Counted from the first letter of the stretch, positions 23,938 through 33,363 are shown. The stretch: 64,000 nt of DNA from NCEH01 sp043195125 (GCF_043195125.1 NZ_JBAFWR010000009.1); one strand, 5' to 3'. Program-made: numbers and translations. Notes: generated from the sequence alone by a model not told the origin.

Positions 23938-24621
23938 ATGACTGTCAAATCTCAGGCCGCCTCGCACGGCATTCTCGTGCTCTTCAATGCCACGCCGTCC
24001 CAGGCCGCAAAGTTCGAAGGCGAGGCCGCCGAAAAGGCGCGCGCTGCTGCCGAGGGCCTCGGCCATCGCTGCGTGACGCTGAGCCCGGCGAAGGACGCGA
24101 AGCTCATTGCCAGCTTGGCGCGCGGCGCCTTCGACAAGGAGGGTGCTCCCCTGCTCGGCGCGGTCACGCCGCGCATGATCAGCGAGCTCGCGGCCGTGGT
24201 CGAGAGCGCGGCCAAAACTGCGCCTGTCGTGCAGTTGATTCCGAAGGCCGCTGAGGCCAAGGCGGCAGCACAGGCGACGACGACAGCGCCGGCCGTCGAA
24301 ACGGCCGCTGAGGCCGCCTCGGGCGCCACGGACAAGCCTGTCGCTGCCGTGGCCATCGCATCGCAGAACATGCTCGACGGCGGCAATCTCGGTGTTGTCA
24401 GTAAGGAGGTCGCCGTGGGGCTCTGGCCCGAGATTGCCAGCGGCCACCTGGTGCTCGCGCCGGACTATGAAGAGGGTGCGTTCAACGGCTGGTGGCCGGC
24501 CGAGGTGATCAATCGCGATGCGACCCGGGCCACGCTCAAATGGCACGGCTTCGATGATCTGCCGGTGATCACGCGGCCGATCAGCCAGCTCGCCCTCATG
24601 CATCCCGATTGCAAGGCGTGA
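23938..24621 (+). CDS. hypothetical protein with phasin-like N-terminus-free layout and a conserved Trp-rich C-terminal domain
   Basis: 227 residues, not recognised. Residues 1-75 are mixed alpha/beta in style (ILVLFNAT, HRCVTLSPAKDAKLIASL). Residues 95-145 are a low-complexity Ala/Thr/Lys/Glu linker. Residues 160-227 form a compact block with GLWPEI, GHLVLAPDYEEGAFNGWWPAE and ATLKWHGFDDLP, which has the feel of a small beta-barrel reader (Tudor/SH3-like); that is a guess from pattern only. No signal peptide or membrane segment. A truncated second copy lies at 12894. It has its own promoter and stands alone between IS debris and the XRE gene. Confidence 0.7.
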   Translation: MTVKSQAASHGILVLFNATPSQAAKFEGEAAEKARAAAEGLGHRCVTLSPAKDAKLIASLARGAFDKEGAPLLGAVTPRMISELAAVVESAAKTAPVVQLIPKAAEAKAAAQATTTAPAVETAAEAASGATDKPVAAVAIASQNMLDGGNLGVVSKEVAVGLWPEIASGHLVLAPDYEEGAFNGWWPAEVINRDATRATLKWHGFDDLPVITRPISQLALMHPDCKA

Positions 24622-24748
24622 GCGGGAGGCCCTCTGAGCCAGTCGGACAGAGAAAGGAGGGGCGCTTGCACCCCTCCTGTGGTCTCAGCCGACAAGAGCC
24701 GATCGGTCCAGATTGGTGCCATCGGCAGTGTGTGAAGGAAGGCGAGCG

Positions 24749-25108
24749 TCAGGCCGTCTTGGGGCCCTTTTCCTGCTGCAGGCGCAGGATCACTTCGGCC
24801 TGTGTCACCGCGATCTCGAGTTCATAAGTCTCCAGATTGTTCACCACCGTGACGATGCGGTCGATCAGCATCGAGCGGTCGGTTGGCGCGGCCATGTCGT
24901 CGGGCTCGCGTTTCACGCCCAGCAACGCGTCGGGCGTCGTGCCGAGCGCTTTTGCGATTCTCACCAAAGTGGCCAAGTCAGGCTCCCTCGCTCCGCTGAT
25001 GTAATGGGCATAGCGGCGCTCGTTGAGGCCGGCCCTGCGAGCGGCCTCAGCGTTGGAGATGCCGAGCTGTGCCGCCCGTGCCCGAATGTTCGCTGCGAAG
25101 AGATCCAT
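24749..25108 (-). CDS. XRE family helix-turn-helix regulator
   Basis: 119 residues. The N-terminal cro/CI-type HTH (about 5-62) reads ISNAEAARRAGLNERRYAHY and continues with a second-helix pattern ending DALLGV. The C-terminal ~50 residues (LIDRIVTVVNNLETYELEIAVTQAEVILRL) form a predicted helical, possibly dimerising, tail. There is no peptidase domain as in LexA/CI-type repressors. It is divergent from the exported protein at 25241, and the space between holds several palindromes. Confidence 0.8.
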   Translation of the reverse strand: MDLFAANIRARAAQLGISNAEAARRAGLNERRYAHYISGAREPDLATLVRIAKALGTTPDALLGVKREPDDMAAPTDRSMLIDRIVTVVNNLETYELEIAVTQAEVILRLQQEKGPKTA

Positions 25109-25152
25109 GCGAACGAAATGTTCCGATCTGCCTTGCAGCGTCTACGAACAAT

Positions 25153-25185
25153 TTGTATGTTACGTAATGTCCATAATGGATACAA
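25153..25185. promoter_or_regulatory. palindrome cluster between the XRE gene and the 25241 gene
   Basis: Three nested symmetric elements: TTGTAT...ATACAA (25153-25158 and 25180-25185), the perfect palindrome TTACGTAA (25160-25167) and CCATAATGG (25171-25179). Such density between divergent genes suggests operators for the XRE protein. Confidence 0.5.
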
Positions 25186-25240
25186 GGCGTACTCTCGCCG
25201 CGACTGAAATACCTCCGCGCCTCAGAAAGGAATCCCTCCG

Positions 25241-26287
25241 ATGGCCTCTCCCAGGCTGATCAGGACGCTTGCGCTGTGCGGCAGCCTTGGCCTGCTCGCC
25301 TTCCCTCACTTCGCTAAGGCCGAGTACGGCTACAAGGAACGGATCTTCGAGCAGAAGTACGTCCTGCCGGAAAAGCCCACCGACGATGAGCTCATTCAGC
25401 TCCGCCTGGGGCTCATGCTGCTCGGGGCCGACCCCGGGCAGGTCGACACGCTCTTCAGCGCGGAACTGGCACAGGCCATGGGCGGCATGTGCGACACCGT
25501 CGTGATCCTGAAGAAGGTGGTCTCCCGGCCGCCTCCCTCTGAGGCGCAGACTGTCCTCACGCAGGCCGCGGAGTCCGGGACGGCACAGGCCGTGAAGATG
25601 CAGCGTCCCGAGGTGCCCGGCGCCGAGCTTTGCCTGGCGCAGACCGTGCTCTTCAAAAAGGCCTATGCCGATAGCCTCTCGACCGATCGGCAATTGAGCG
25701 ATCTGGCGGCCGCGACCCGCAGGCGCTTCGCCGCCCACTGGATTGCGCAGGCCGAGCTGCAGCGGCCGCAGGTGCTGGCCGCCGCCCAGCGGCTCTCGAA
25801 CATTCTCCAACGTGTGGCGCGCCTCGCCGCTGTCGGCGTCGTCGTGTCCGCCGCCGATGGGGGCGCCATGCTGGACAGTCCCATCCAGGAGGCACTGACG
25901 CAGCTTTCCGGGGACGAGCCCTATGCCACCATCGACCGCCGCCTGACCGAGATCGAGGAGGAGGCGGTGCGCTCCCTTGAAGAGCGCGGCGCGACGCTCA
26001 AGCAGCAGCAAGCGCGGTACGAGGAGGAAGCGCGCCGTCTGGATGAAACGCGGCGTCAAGAGTTGGACCGCGCGATCCACGGCACTGAGGCGCCCCGGGC
26101 ACAGGTACAGGCGCCAACCGTCACTCCGACCACCATTGCCGCCAATGCTTTGGATGCCGCCCAAGCGCGTGTCGCGCGGGCGCGCCAGGCCGTGCAGTCG
26201 GCAGAGCGGCGCTTGCAGGAGCGCTCCGCCGCGATCCAGGCCGATCAGGCGCGCCGCATGCAGAGCCTGGCCATGGGCAGGTTTTGA
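25241..26287 (+). CDS. hypothetical exported coiled-coil protein
   Basis: 348 residues, not recognised. An N-terminal signal peptide is clear (RTLALCGSLGLLAFPHFAKA, cleavage near residue 26). Residues 30-225 are mostly helical. From about 225 to the end the sequence is rich in Glu/Arg/Gln heptads (EEEAVRSLEERGATLKQQQ, RVARARQAVQSAERRLQER) and should form a coiled coil, with a Pro/Thr-rich break near 285-300. AAAGGAA precedes the ATG. It is probably periplasmic. It is divergent from the XRE regulator, so the pair may be a small regulated unit carried by the island. Confidence 0.68.
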   Translation: MASPRLIRTLALCGSLGLLAFPHFAKAEYGYKERIFEQKYVLPEKPTDDELIQLRLGLMLLGADPGQVDTLFSAELAQAMGGMCDTVVILKKVVSRPPPSEAQTVLTQAAESGTAQAVKMQRPEVPGAELCLAQTVLFKKAYADSLSTDRQLSDLAAATRRRFAAHWIAQAELQRPQVLAAAQRLSNILQRVARLAAVGVVVSAADGGAMLDSPIQEALTQLSGDEPYATIDRRLTEIEEEAVRSLEERGATLKQQQARYEEEARRLDETRRQELDRAIHGTEAPRAQVQAPTVTPTTIAANALDAAQARVARARQAVQSAERRLQERSAAIQADQARRMQSLAMGRF

Positions 26288-26361
26288 CCGAGATAGACAT
26301 TGGCTGACCGTGGAGATTTGAAACCCACTACCATGCCGTCAGGAGACCTGTGAGGATACAA

Positions 26362-27340
26362 ACCCAGCTGGGGGAAAACCGCAACCAGCGCCAGCGCCAG
26401 CGCCATGATCGCAACATAAGGCAGCGTGCCGGAGATGATGCGCCCCAGCGGCACCTCCGGCACCACGCCCTTCACCACGAACAGGTTGAGGCCCACCGGC
26501 GGCGTGATCAAAGCCATTTCCATGTTGATCATCAAGATCACGCCGAACCAGACCTTGTCCCAGCCGAACGTGTCGATGATGGGGATGATGATGGGCGTGG
26601 TGATCACGATGATCGACAAGGTCTCCAGCAAGCATCCAGGGAACAGCAGGAGCAGGTTGATGGCGATGAAGACCAGCCACTGCGGCAAGTCCACCCGCGC
26701 CATCACGCGCGACAGCGTGGGGGCGATGTCCGTGGTGGTGAGCGCGTAGCCGAACACCATGGCGCCCGCGATGATCGTCATCACCATGATGCTGCCACGT
26801 CCGGTCTCCATCAGGATGAGCCGGCACTTCTGCCAGTCGAGCTCGCGATAGAGCACGGAGGCCAGCAGCAGGCTGACCGCGACGCCGATGGCCGCCGTTT
26901 CCGTGGGCGTCGCAATGCCGCTGTAGACCGAGCCGAGGATGATGGCGATGAGCGTCGCCACGGGCAGGATTTCCACCAGCGCCCGCATGTGATCGGACAT
27001 GCTGACGGGACCCGCGCGCACAGGCTGCGCGGCGCTGACGAACCGCCGGCGGGCGAGCCACATCTGATAGGCGGTGAACAGCAGCGCGAGCAGCAGGCTC
27101 GGCAGGATGCCCGCCAGGAACAGCTTGCCGACGGATTCCGCGCCCATGCCGGACGCCGCGATGATGGCGCCCATCAGGATGTAGAGCGGCACAGCCGTGA
27201 GCGTGAAATTGGTGACCGAGTCCCAGATGGTGCTCGGCACGACGCCGAGAGCCGACCAGTCGCCGCCACCCGCGATGAGCAGGGTCGTGATGGCCAGAAG
27301 CCCACCGAACCTGAAGAGCGCGGTCGGCTTGCGCGCACGG
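26362..27340 (-). pseudogene. TRAP transporter large permease (DctM-type) remnant
   Basis: Minus strand. Readable blocks run from FGGLLAITTLLIAGGG to LPYVAIMALALALVAVFPQL, with LFLAGILPSLLLALLF in the middle. Right after LYILMGAIIAASGMG the protein jumps to AESVGKLFLAG; in DctM proteins more than a hundred residues lie between these, so there is an internal deletion in frame. The natural C-terminus is lost: past about 26362 the frame runs into unrelated sequence. The protein cannot be functional. It lies downstream of the MBL gene and was probably once the end of that operon. Confidence 0.78.
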
Positions 27341-27541
27341 GCGCATGGACCGGAGCCGGCCGACCAGGCGCACCGCCTGGAAGGCGAACAGGAGGGCGCT
27401 GCCGGTGAGGAAGGTGAGGTAGGGAATCCCAGAGCGGCACGGATCGAAGGGCCCTGCCTCGGCCTCCACGGCCATGCGCTGGCGGAGGCCGCGGTGTTCG
27501 CGGAAGACGCGCCGGGCAGCATCCGCCTCGGCCTCTGATTC
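27330..27541 (-). pseudogene. TRAP small permease (DctQ-type) C-terminal remnant
   Basis: A short minus-strand piece, with PFDPCRSGIPYLTFLTGSAL and LFAFQAVRLVGRL, looks like the last membrane segment of a DctQ protein. No start region exists; the MBL gene ends just upstream at 27558. Together with the DctM remnant it marks a lost tripartite transporter. The identification rests on a short hydrophobic pattern and gene order. Confidence 0.5.
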
Positions 27542-27557
27542 CCCGCCGCCCGGAGCC

Positions 27558-28562
27558 TCAGGCGCGCGTGAACACCCAGCGCCCGTCCGCGACGCCCTGC
27601 GCCAGCGCGCCCTTGAACACCAGATGGCGCAGGTGCGCCAGCGCCTCGCTGAGGCCGAAGCCGGTCTGCTCCAGAGGCAGCGGGCGGAACAGCACCTCCA
27701 GCGTGTCCATGGCGGTGCGCGGGGTGGCGCAGAAGTCGATCAGGCGGGCGAGCCGCTCCTCGTGGTGCGCCTTGAGGACGGCGATGCGGGCATGCAGGCC
27801 GTCGAACGGCTCGCCGTGGGAGGGCAGCACGTGCGTGCCCGCGGGCAGCGCCTCGAACGTCTCCAGCGACCGCAGGAAGGCGCAAAGGTTGTCGGCGCCC
27901 GGATCGGAGGGCTGCACGCCGATATGGGGCGAGATGTGGCCGAGGATCTGGTCCGCCGCGATCAGCAGGTCGCGCTCCGCGGAATGGAGGCAGATCATCT
28001 CCGGCGCGTGGCCCTCGCCGATCATCACCCGCCACTCGGTCCCCGCCATCTTCAGCACGTCGCCCGCGGCGACCCGCAGGTAGCGGCGCGGCAGCGGGCC
28101 CACCCATTTCGGGTACAGCATGCCGCGCTTCGGCAGGTACTCCAGGAATTCCTGCGGCGCGCCGGCGCGCCGGCAATGGGCGACCAGCGCGGCCATCTCC
28201 TCGGCCGGGTCCTCCTTCAGCAGCAGGTTCGCCTGCAGCCATTCGGTGCGGCTCATATGGAGATCGGCGCCGGTGATCCCGTGGAGCCAGCCCGCGAGGC
28301 CGATATGGTCCGGGTGGAAATGGGTGACGAGGAGGCGCTCCACCGGCGCGCCGCCGAGCCGGGGATCGGCGAGCACGCGGGTGAAGATGTCGCGGGTGGG
28401 CGCGTCGTCCACGCCCGAATCGATCAGCGTCCAGCCGTCCGCGCCGGAGAGCAGCCAGGCGCTCACCTCGCGCGGCGGGAAGGGCAGGGGCACCCGCACC
28501 CTGAGGATGCCCGGAGCGACCTCGCTGAGCTCGGGCGCCTCCACCTGCGTCGAAACCGTCAT
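27558..28562 (-). CDS. MBL fold metallo-hydrolase
   Basis: 334 residues from the ATG at 28562 (MTVSTQVEAPELSE). The metal site motif HFHPDH is at 81-86; later ligands are visible in GEGHAPEM and LPSHGEPFDGL. The C-terminal region resembles the winged-helix-like end of the LACTB2/glyoxalase II-like group. Such enzymes hydrolyse thioesters, lactones or nucleic acids; next to acyl-CoA genes a thioesterase or lactonase role is plausible but unproven. Last intact gene of the minus-strand operon that starts at 33167. Confidence 0.82.
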   Translation of the reverse strand: MTVSTQVEAPELSEVAPGILRVRVPLPFPPREVSAWLLSGADGWTLIDSGVDDAPTRDIFTRVLADPRLGGAPVERLLVTHFHPDHIGLAGWLHGITGADLHMSRTEWLQANLLLKEDPAEEMAALVAHCRRAGAPQEFLEYLPKRGMLYPKWVGPLPRRYLRVAAGDVLKMAGTEWRVMIGEGHAPEMICLHSAERDLLIAADQILGHISPHIGVQPSDPGADNLCAFLRSLETFEALPAGTHVLPSHGEPFDGLHARIAVLKAHHEERLARLIDFCATPRTAMDTLEVLFRPLPLEQTGFGLSEALAHLRHLVFKGALAQGVADGRWVFTRA

Positions 28563-28694
28563 CGTCGTCCCGCCTCTTCGCGCCGCCTCGGCCAAGGGGC
28601 GGTCATGACGCCCGCCTGAGATACATCCGTTGCCGGGCAAAATGCCCATTCGGGCCGGCGAGGCAATGGCAAAGTCGCATCGCGCCGCCAGCTC

Positions 28695-30773
28695 TCACCG
28701 CGTCCAGGTGGCAAAGCGCCCGCCGCTGCGCGCCAGCTCGACCAGCAGCGGCGCCGGCTCGGACCCCGCGCCGCCCGCCGCGTGGGCCGCCTCCATTTCC
28801 GCGAGCACGGCGGCAAGGCCCATCTCGTCGGCGGCGAACATGGGCCCGCCCTTGAGGCGCGGGAAGCCATAGCCGTTGACGAAGGCGAGGTCGATGTCGG
28901 ACGCCCGCAGAGCGATGCCCTCGCCGAGCGCCTTCGCGCCCTCATTGGCCATCACCGCGAGAAGCCGGCGCTGGATCTGCCCGGCGGTGAAGGCGCGCGG
29001 CGCGATGCCGGCCGCGCGCCGGGCGGCGGCGACCGCCTCGGCGACGGCCGGATCGGCGGACTTGCCGCCCGCCGCGTCGTAGGCGTACCAGCCGGCGCCG
29101 GTCTTGCGGCCGAGCCGGCCCGCCTCCACCAGAGCGTCGGCGATGACGACGTAGCGCTCCGCCGGATCGCGGGTCGCCGCGCGGCGCTTCCTCATGGCAT
29201 GGCCGATGTCGAGCCCCGACATGTCGGAGACCGCGAAGACGCCCATGGCGAAGCCGTAGGCCTCCAGCGCCGCGTCCACCTCCTCCGGCGTGGCGCCGTC
29301 CTCCACCATATATTCCGCGTGGCGGCGGTAGACCGCATAGATGCGGTTGCCGATGAAGCCGTCGCAATTGCCGGCCACCACCGGCTGCTTGCCCATCCGC
29401 TTCGCCAGCGCCAGGGCCGTGGCGAGCACGTCCGGCGCGGTCGCCTTCCCGCGCACCACTTCCAGCAGCTTCATGACGTTGGCGGGGGCGAAGAAGTGCA
29501 GGCCCACCACGTCCTGCGGGCGGGAGGTCGCGGCGGCGATGGCGTCGAGGTCGAGATAGGAGGTGTTGCTCGCCAGCACCGCGCCGGGCTTGGCCACCGC
29601 GTCGAGGCGGCCGAAGATGTCGGCCTTCACCGCCATGTCCTCGAACGCCGCCTCGACGACGAGATCGGCGTCCGCGAGCGCCTGCCAATCGCTGGTGGCG
29701 GTGATTGCGGCGAGTCGCTTGTCGGCCTCCGCCTGGGACAGGCGGCCGCTCTTCACGGGCCGCTCATAGAGCCCGCGCACCCGCGCGAGGCCGGCCTCGG
29801 CCGCCGCGGCGTCGCGCTCCACCAGCGTCACGGGGAGCCCCGCATCCGCCAGCGCCACGGCGATGCCGGCGCCCATGGTGCCGGCGCCGATCACCGCCGC
29901 CTGCTTGAGCACGCGCGCCGCCGCGCCTTCGAGGCCGGGCACCTTGCCGGCCTCGCGCTCGGCGAAGAACAGGTGGCGCAGCGCCTTCGCCTCAAGGCTC
30001 TCGCGCAGCGCGAGGAAGGTGGCGCGCTCGTCGGCGAGGCCCGCCGCGAAGGCCGTGCCGCGGGCGGCGCGCACCACGCGCACCGCCTCGGCGATGGCCG
30101 GAAGGCCCTTGGCGCCCTTCAGCGCCGCCGCGGCGGCGGCCTCCTCGCGGGCGGCGTCGCCCTCGGGCACCGCGCGCTCGGACAGGCGCCGCTTGGCGGC
30201 CTGCGGCGCGCGGGCGACGGCGACGGCGATCAGGTCGCCGTCCACCACCTCGTCCAGCAGGCCGAGGCCGAGCGCGTCCTGCGCCTTGAGGATGCGCCCC
30301 TCGCAGACGAGGGCGATGGCGTCGGCGATGCCGACGAGGCGCGCGATGCGCTGCGTGCCGCCGGCGCCGGGGATGATGCCGAGCCGCGTCTCGGTGAGGC
30401 CCACCAGGGCCTTGGGGCTGGCGATCCTCAGGTCGCAGGCGAGCGCGACCTCGCAGCCGCCGCCGAGCGCCGCGCCGTCGATGGCCGCCACGACGGGCTT
30501 GTCCAGCGCGTCGATGGCCGCGATCACGTCGGGCAGGAGCGGGTCGTCCGGCGGCAGGCTCATCTCGCGGATGTCGGCGCCGGCGATGAAGCGCCCCGGG
30601 CCGCCGCTCAGCACGATGGCGCTGACGCCGGGGTCAGCCCCGAGCGCGCCCACGGCGTCGCGCAGGCCCTGCCGCACGCCCTTGGACAGGGCGTTGACCG
30701 GCGCATGGTCGATCACCACCACGCCGACCGGGCCGTGCCGCTCGACCCGGACGGGAGAGGTCGCCGCGTCCAT
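28695..30773 (-). CDS. fused enoyl-CoA hydratase / 3-hydroxyacyl-CoA dehydrogenase (FadB-like)
   Basis: 692 residues. Residues 1-190 are a crotonase domain with oxyanion-hole sequences RFIAGADIREM and GGGCEVALACDLRIA. A linker leads to the NAD-binding fold at about 290 (AAVIGAGTMGAGIAVALADAG), then the dehydrogenase C-terminal domains with FFAPANVMKLLEVVRG and DGFIGNRIYAVYRR. It catalyses hydration of a trans-2-enoyl-CoA and NAD-dependent oxidation of the 3-hydroxyacyl-CoA. It is four bases downstream of the thiolase gene, so the two act as a beta-oxidation module. Confidence 0.92.
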   Translation of the reverse strand: MDAATSPVRVERHGPVGVVVIDHAPVNALSKGVRQGLRDAVGALGADPGVSAIVLSGGPGRFIAGADIREMSLPPDDPLLPDVIAAIDALDKPVVAAIDGAALGGGCEVALACDLRIASPKALVGLTETRLGIIPGAGGTQRIARLVGIADAIALVCEGRILKAQDALGLGLLDEVVDGDLIAVAVARAPQAAKRRLSERAVPEGDAAREEAAAAAALKGAKGLPAIAEAVRVVRAARGTAFAAGLADERATFLALRESLEAKALRHLFFAEREAGKVPGLEGAAARVLKQAAVIGAGTMGAGIAVALADAGLPVTLVERDAAAAEAGLARVRGLYERPVKSGRLSQAEADKRLAAITATSDWQALADADLVVEAAFEDMAVKADIFGRLDAVAKPGAVLASNTSYLDLDAIAAATSRPQDVVGLHFFAPANVMKLLEVVRGKATAPDVLATALALAKRMGKQPVVAGNCDGFIGNRIYAVYRRHAEYMVEDGATPEEVDAALEAYGFAMGVFAVSDMSGLDIGHAMRKRRAATRDPAERYVVIADALVEAGRLGRKTGAGWYAYDAAGGKSADPAVAEAVAAARRAAGIAPRAFTAGQIQRRLLAVMANEGAKALGEGIALRASDIDLAFVNGYGFPRLKGGPMFAADEMGLAAVLAEMEAAHAAGGAGSEPAPLLVELARSGGRFATWTR

Positions 30774-30776
30774 GGC

Positions 30777-31982
30777 TCAGACCCGCTCGATGAGGGCGGC
30801 GATGCCCTGGCCGACGCCGATGCACATGGTGGCGACCGCGCGCTTCTGGCCGCGCGCCTCCAGCGCGCTCACCGCCGTCATGGCGAGCCGCGCGCCGGAC
30901 ATGCCGAGGGGATGGCCGAGGGCGATGGCGCCGCCGTGCGGGTTCACGTGCTCCGCATCGTCCGGCAAGCCGAGCTGGCGCAGCACGGCGAGCGCCTGGG
31001 CGGCAAACGCCTCGTTGAGCTCGATCACGTCGATGTCGGCGAGGGCGAGACGGTTCTTCTCCAGGAGCTTTCTGGTCGCCGGCGCCGGGCCGATGCCCAT
31101 GATGCGCGGCGGCACCCCCGCCTGCACCACCGACACCATGCGGGCGCGCGGCGTGAGGCCATACTTGCGGGCCGCCGCCGCCGAGGCGAGGATCAGCGCG
31201 CCCGCCCCGTCATTGACGCCGGAGGCGTTGCCGGCGGTCACGGTGCCGCCCTCCTTGCGGAACGGCGCCCTGAGGGCGGCGAGCTGCTCCAGGGTGGTGT
31301 CGCGCGGGTGCTCGTCCTTCTCCACGCGGACGAGCGCGCCCTTCTTGCCCTTGATCTCGACCGGAGCGATCTCCCGGTCGAAGAAGCCGCTGTCCTGCGC
31401 CGCGCGGGTGCGCTGCTGGGAGCGATAGGCGAACAGGTCCTGGTCGGCGCGCGAGACCTGGAAGTCCTCGGCCACGTTCTCGCCGGTCTCGGGCATGGAA
31501 TCGACGCCGTACTGCGCCTTCATCAGCGGGTTCACGAAGCGCCAGCCGATGGTGGTGTCGAAGATCTCCGCCTGGCGCGCGAACGCTTCCGCCGCCTTGC
31601 CCATGACGAAGGGCGCGCGGGTCATGCTCTCCACGCCGCCGGCGATCACGAGGTCGGCGTCGCCGGTCATGATCGCCCGCGCGCCGATGCCCACCGCGTC
31701 GAGCCCCGAGCCGCACAGGCGGTTCACCGTGGTGCCGGGGGCGCTGGCCGGCAGTCCGGCGAGCAGCGCGGCCATGCGCGCCACGTTGCGGTTGTCCTCT
31801 CCCGCCTGGTTGGCGCAGCCGAACACCACGTCGTCCAGCGCCTCCCAGTCGACGCCCGCATTGCGCTCCATCAGGACGCGGATGGGATGGGCGGCGAGAT
31901 CGTCCGTCCGCACGTCCTTCAGCACGCCCGCATAGCGGCCGATGGGCGTGCGCGCGAAATCGCAGATATAGGCGTCGTTCAT
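30777..31982 (-). CDS. acetyl-CoA acyltransferase (thiolase), PcaF-like
   Basis: 401 residues. The acyl-accepting Cys is C90 (RLCGSG), with H357 (GHPLG) and C387 (CIGVGQG) completing the catalytic set. The sequence style (YICDFARTPIGRYAG, WRFVNPLMKAQYG) is that of 3-oxoadipyl-CoA thiolases, which cleave dicarboxylic 3-oxoacyl-CoAs; other 3-oxoacyl-CoA substrates are possible. It is between the acyl-CoA dehydrogenase and the fused hydratase/dehydrogenase. Confidence 0.9.
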   Translation of the reverse strand: MNDAYICDFARTPIGRYAGVLKDVRTDDLAAHPIRVLMERNAGVDWEALDDVVFGCANQAGEDNRNVARMAALLAGLPASAPGTTVNRLCGSGLDAVGIGARAIMTGDADLVIAGGVESMTRAPFVMGKAAEAFARQAEIFDTTIGWRFVNPLMKAQYGVDSMPETGENVAEDFQVSRADQDLFAYRSQQRTRAAQDSGFFDREIAPVEIKGKKGALVRVEKDEHPRDTTLEQLAALRAPFRKEGGTVTAGNASGVNDGAGALILASAAAARKYGLTPRARMVSVVQAGVPPRIMGIGPAPATRKLLEKNRLALADIDVIELNEAFAAQALAVLRQLGLPDDAEHVNPHGGAIALGHPLGMSGARLAMTAVSALEARGQKRAVATMCIGVGQGIAALIERV

Positions 31983-32015
31983 CGCGTCCTCCGTGCGCAG
32001 GCGGGCGCCGCGCGC

Positions 32016-33167
32016 TCAGTTCTTGATCTTCTGCAGCAGTTCGCGGGCGATGATGAGCTGCTGGATCTGGGTGGTGCCCTCATAAAGGCGGAACAGCCGC
32101 ACGTCTCGGAAGAAACGCTCAACGGCATATTCCGACATGTAGCCGGCACCGCCGTGGATCTGCACCGCGCGGTCGGCGACCCGGCCCACCATCTCGGAAG
32201 CGAACATCTTGCAGGCCGAGGCCTCGATGGTGACGTTCTCGCCGGCATCGCGCCGGCGCGCGGCATCGAGCACCATGGAGCGGGCGGCGTAGGTCTCCGC
32301 ATAGCTGTCCGCGAGCAGCGCCTGCACCAGCTGGAACTCGGCGATGGGCCGGCCGAACTGCTGGCGCTCGCATGCATAGGCGGCGCTCAGCTCGATGAGC
32401 CGCGTCGCCGCGCCCACGCAGACGGCGGAGATGTGCAGACGCCCCTTGTCGAGCACCCGCATGGCGACCCTGAAGCCCTGGCCCTCGGCGCCGACGAGCG
32501 CATCGGCGGGGACGACGCAGTCCTCGAACATCACGTCGCTGGTGTGGGCGCCGCGCTGGCCCATCTTGCGATCCCACGGGCCGAGCGAGAGGCCCAGCGC
32601 CTCGCGCTCCACAAGGAAGCAGGAGATGCCGCCCGCTCCCGGCGTGTCGGAGGTGCGCGCCATGACGGTATAGAGCCCGGCCTCGGGGGCGTTGGTGATG
32701 TATCGCTTGGTGCCGTTGATGACCCAGCTGCCGTCGGCGCGCCGCACCGCCCGGGTGCGCAGGGACGCGGCGTCCGACCCGGCATCGGGCTCGGTCAGGG
32801 CGAAGGACGAGACAAGCTCGCCGCTGGCGAGGCGCGGCAGGTAGCGCTGGCGCTGCGCCTCGGTGCCCGCGAGCACGATCGCCTGGGAGCCGATGCCGAT
32901 ATTGGTCCCAACCGCCGAGCGGAAGGCGGGCGCGGCGCGACAGAGCTCCATGACGATCTCCACCTCCTCGGCCATGCCGAGGCCGAGGCCGCCCCACTCC
33001 TGCGGGATCGACAGGCCGAACAGTCCGAGCTCGCGCATCTGCGAAAGGATGGCCGGATCGATGACGTCGCTCTCCGCCACCGCCGGCTCGGCCGGGATCA
33101 GCCGCTCGTCCACGAAGCGGCGGACGGTGTCCTTGAGCAGGGTGAAGGTTTCATGATCCAGCGCCAC
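32016..33167 (-). CDS. acyl-CoA dehydrogenase
   Basis: 383 residues from the GTG at 33167, preceded by GGGGAGGGT; the open frame reaches 33299, but that leader is not protein-like. The FAD/substrate blocks ALTEPDAGSDAASLRTRA and the C-terminal LYEGTTQIQQLI are present, with the catalytic-type Glu at about 363. First gene of the operon ACAD-thiolase-hydratase/dehydrogenase-MBL, reading away from the shared operator at 33364. Confidence 0.91.
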   Translation of the reverse strand: MALDHETFTLLKDTVRRFVDERLIPAEPAVAESDVIDPAILSQMRELGLFGLSIPQEWGGLGLGMAEEVEIVMELCRAAPAFRSAVGTNIGIGSQAIVLAGTEAQRQRYLPRLASGELVSSFALTEPDAGSDAASLRTRAVRRADGSWVINGTKRYITNAPEAGLYTVMARTSDTPGAGGISCFLVEREALGLSLGPWDRKMGQRGAHTSDVMFEDCVVPADALVGAEGQGFRVAMRVLDKGRLHISAVCVGAATRLIELSAAYACERQQFGRPIAEFQLVQALLADSYAETYAARSMVLDAARRRDAGENVTIEASACKMFASEMVGRVADRAVQIHGGAGYMSEYAVERFFRDVRLFRLYEGTTQIQQLIIARELLQKIKN

Positions 33168-33363
33168 CGGTACCCTCCCCGAGATGCCGCGCTTGCTCGC
33201 ATGCGCGCCGACCGGCGTGCACGACAATTCGGGCCGGACACCCCGTTCTCCATCTCCGCGCGAGCCGCCGATCCAGCGACAAAGCGCGTGGATCTGCACG
33301 GATCTCGCTCCGGCCGGAAGGGGTATCGGAGTTTCCCCGACAAGTCCAGATTCTAATCCATTA

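Noticed and set aside
28782..33356. 1524-codon open frame on the plus strand
   Set aside because: It is antisense to the MBL-side operon (hydratase/dehydrogenase, thiolase, ACAD). Its His/Arg/Gly-rich composition is the typical reverse-complement product of GC-rich coding sequence and shows no domain.
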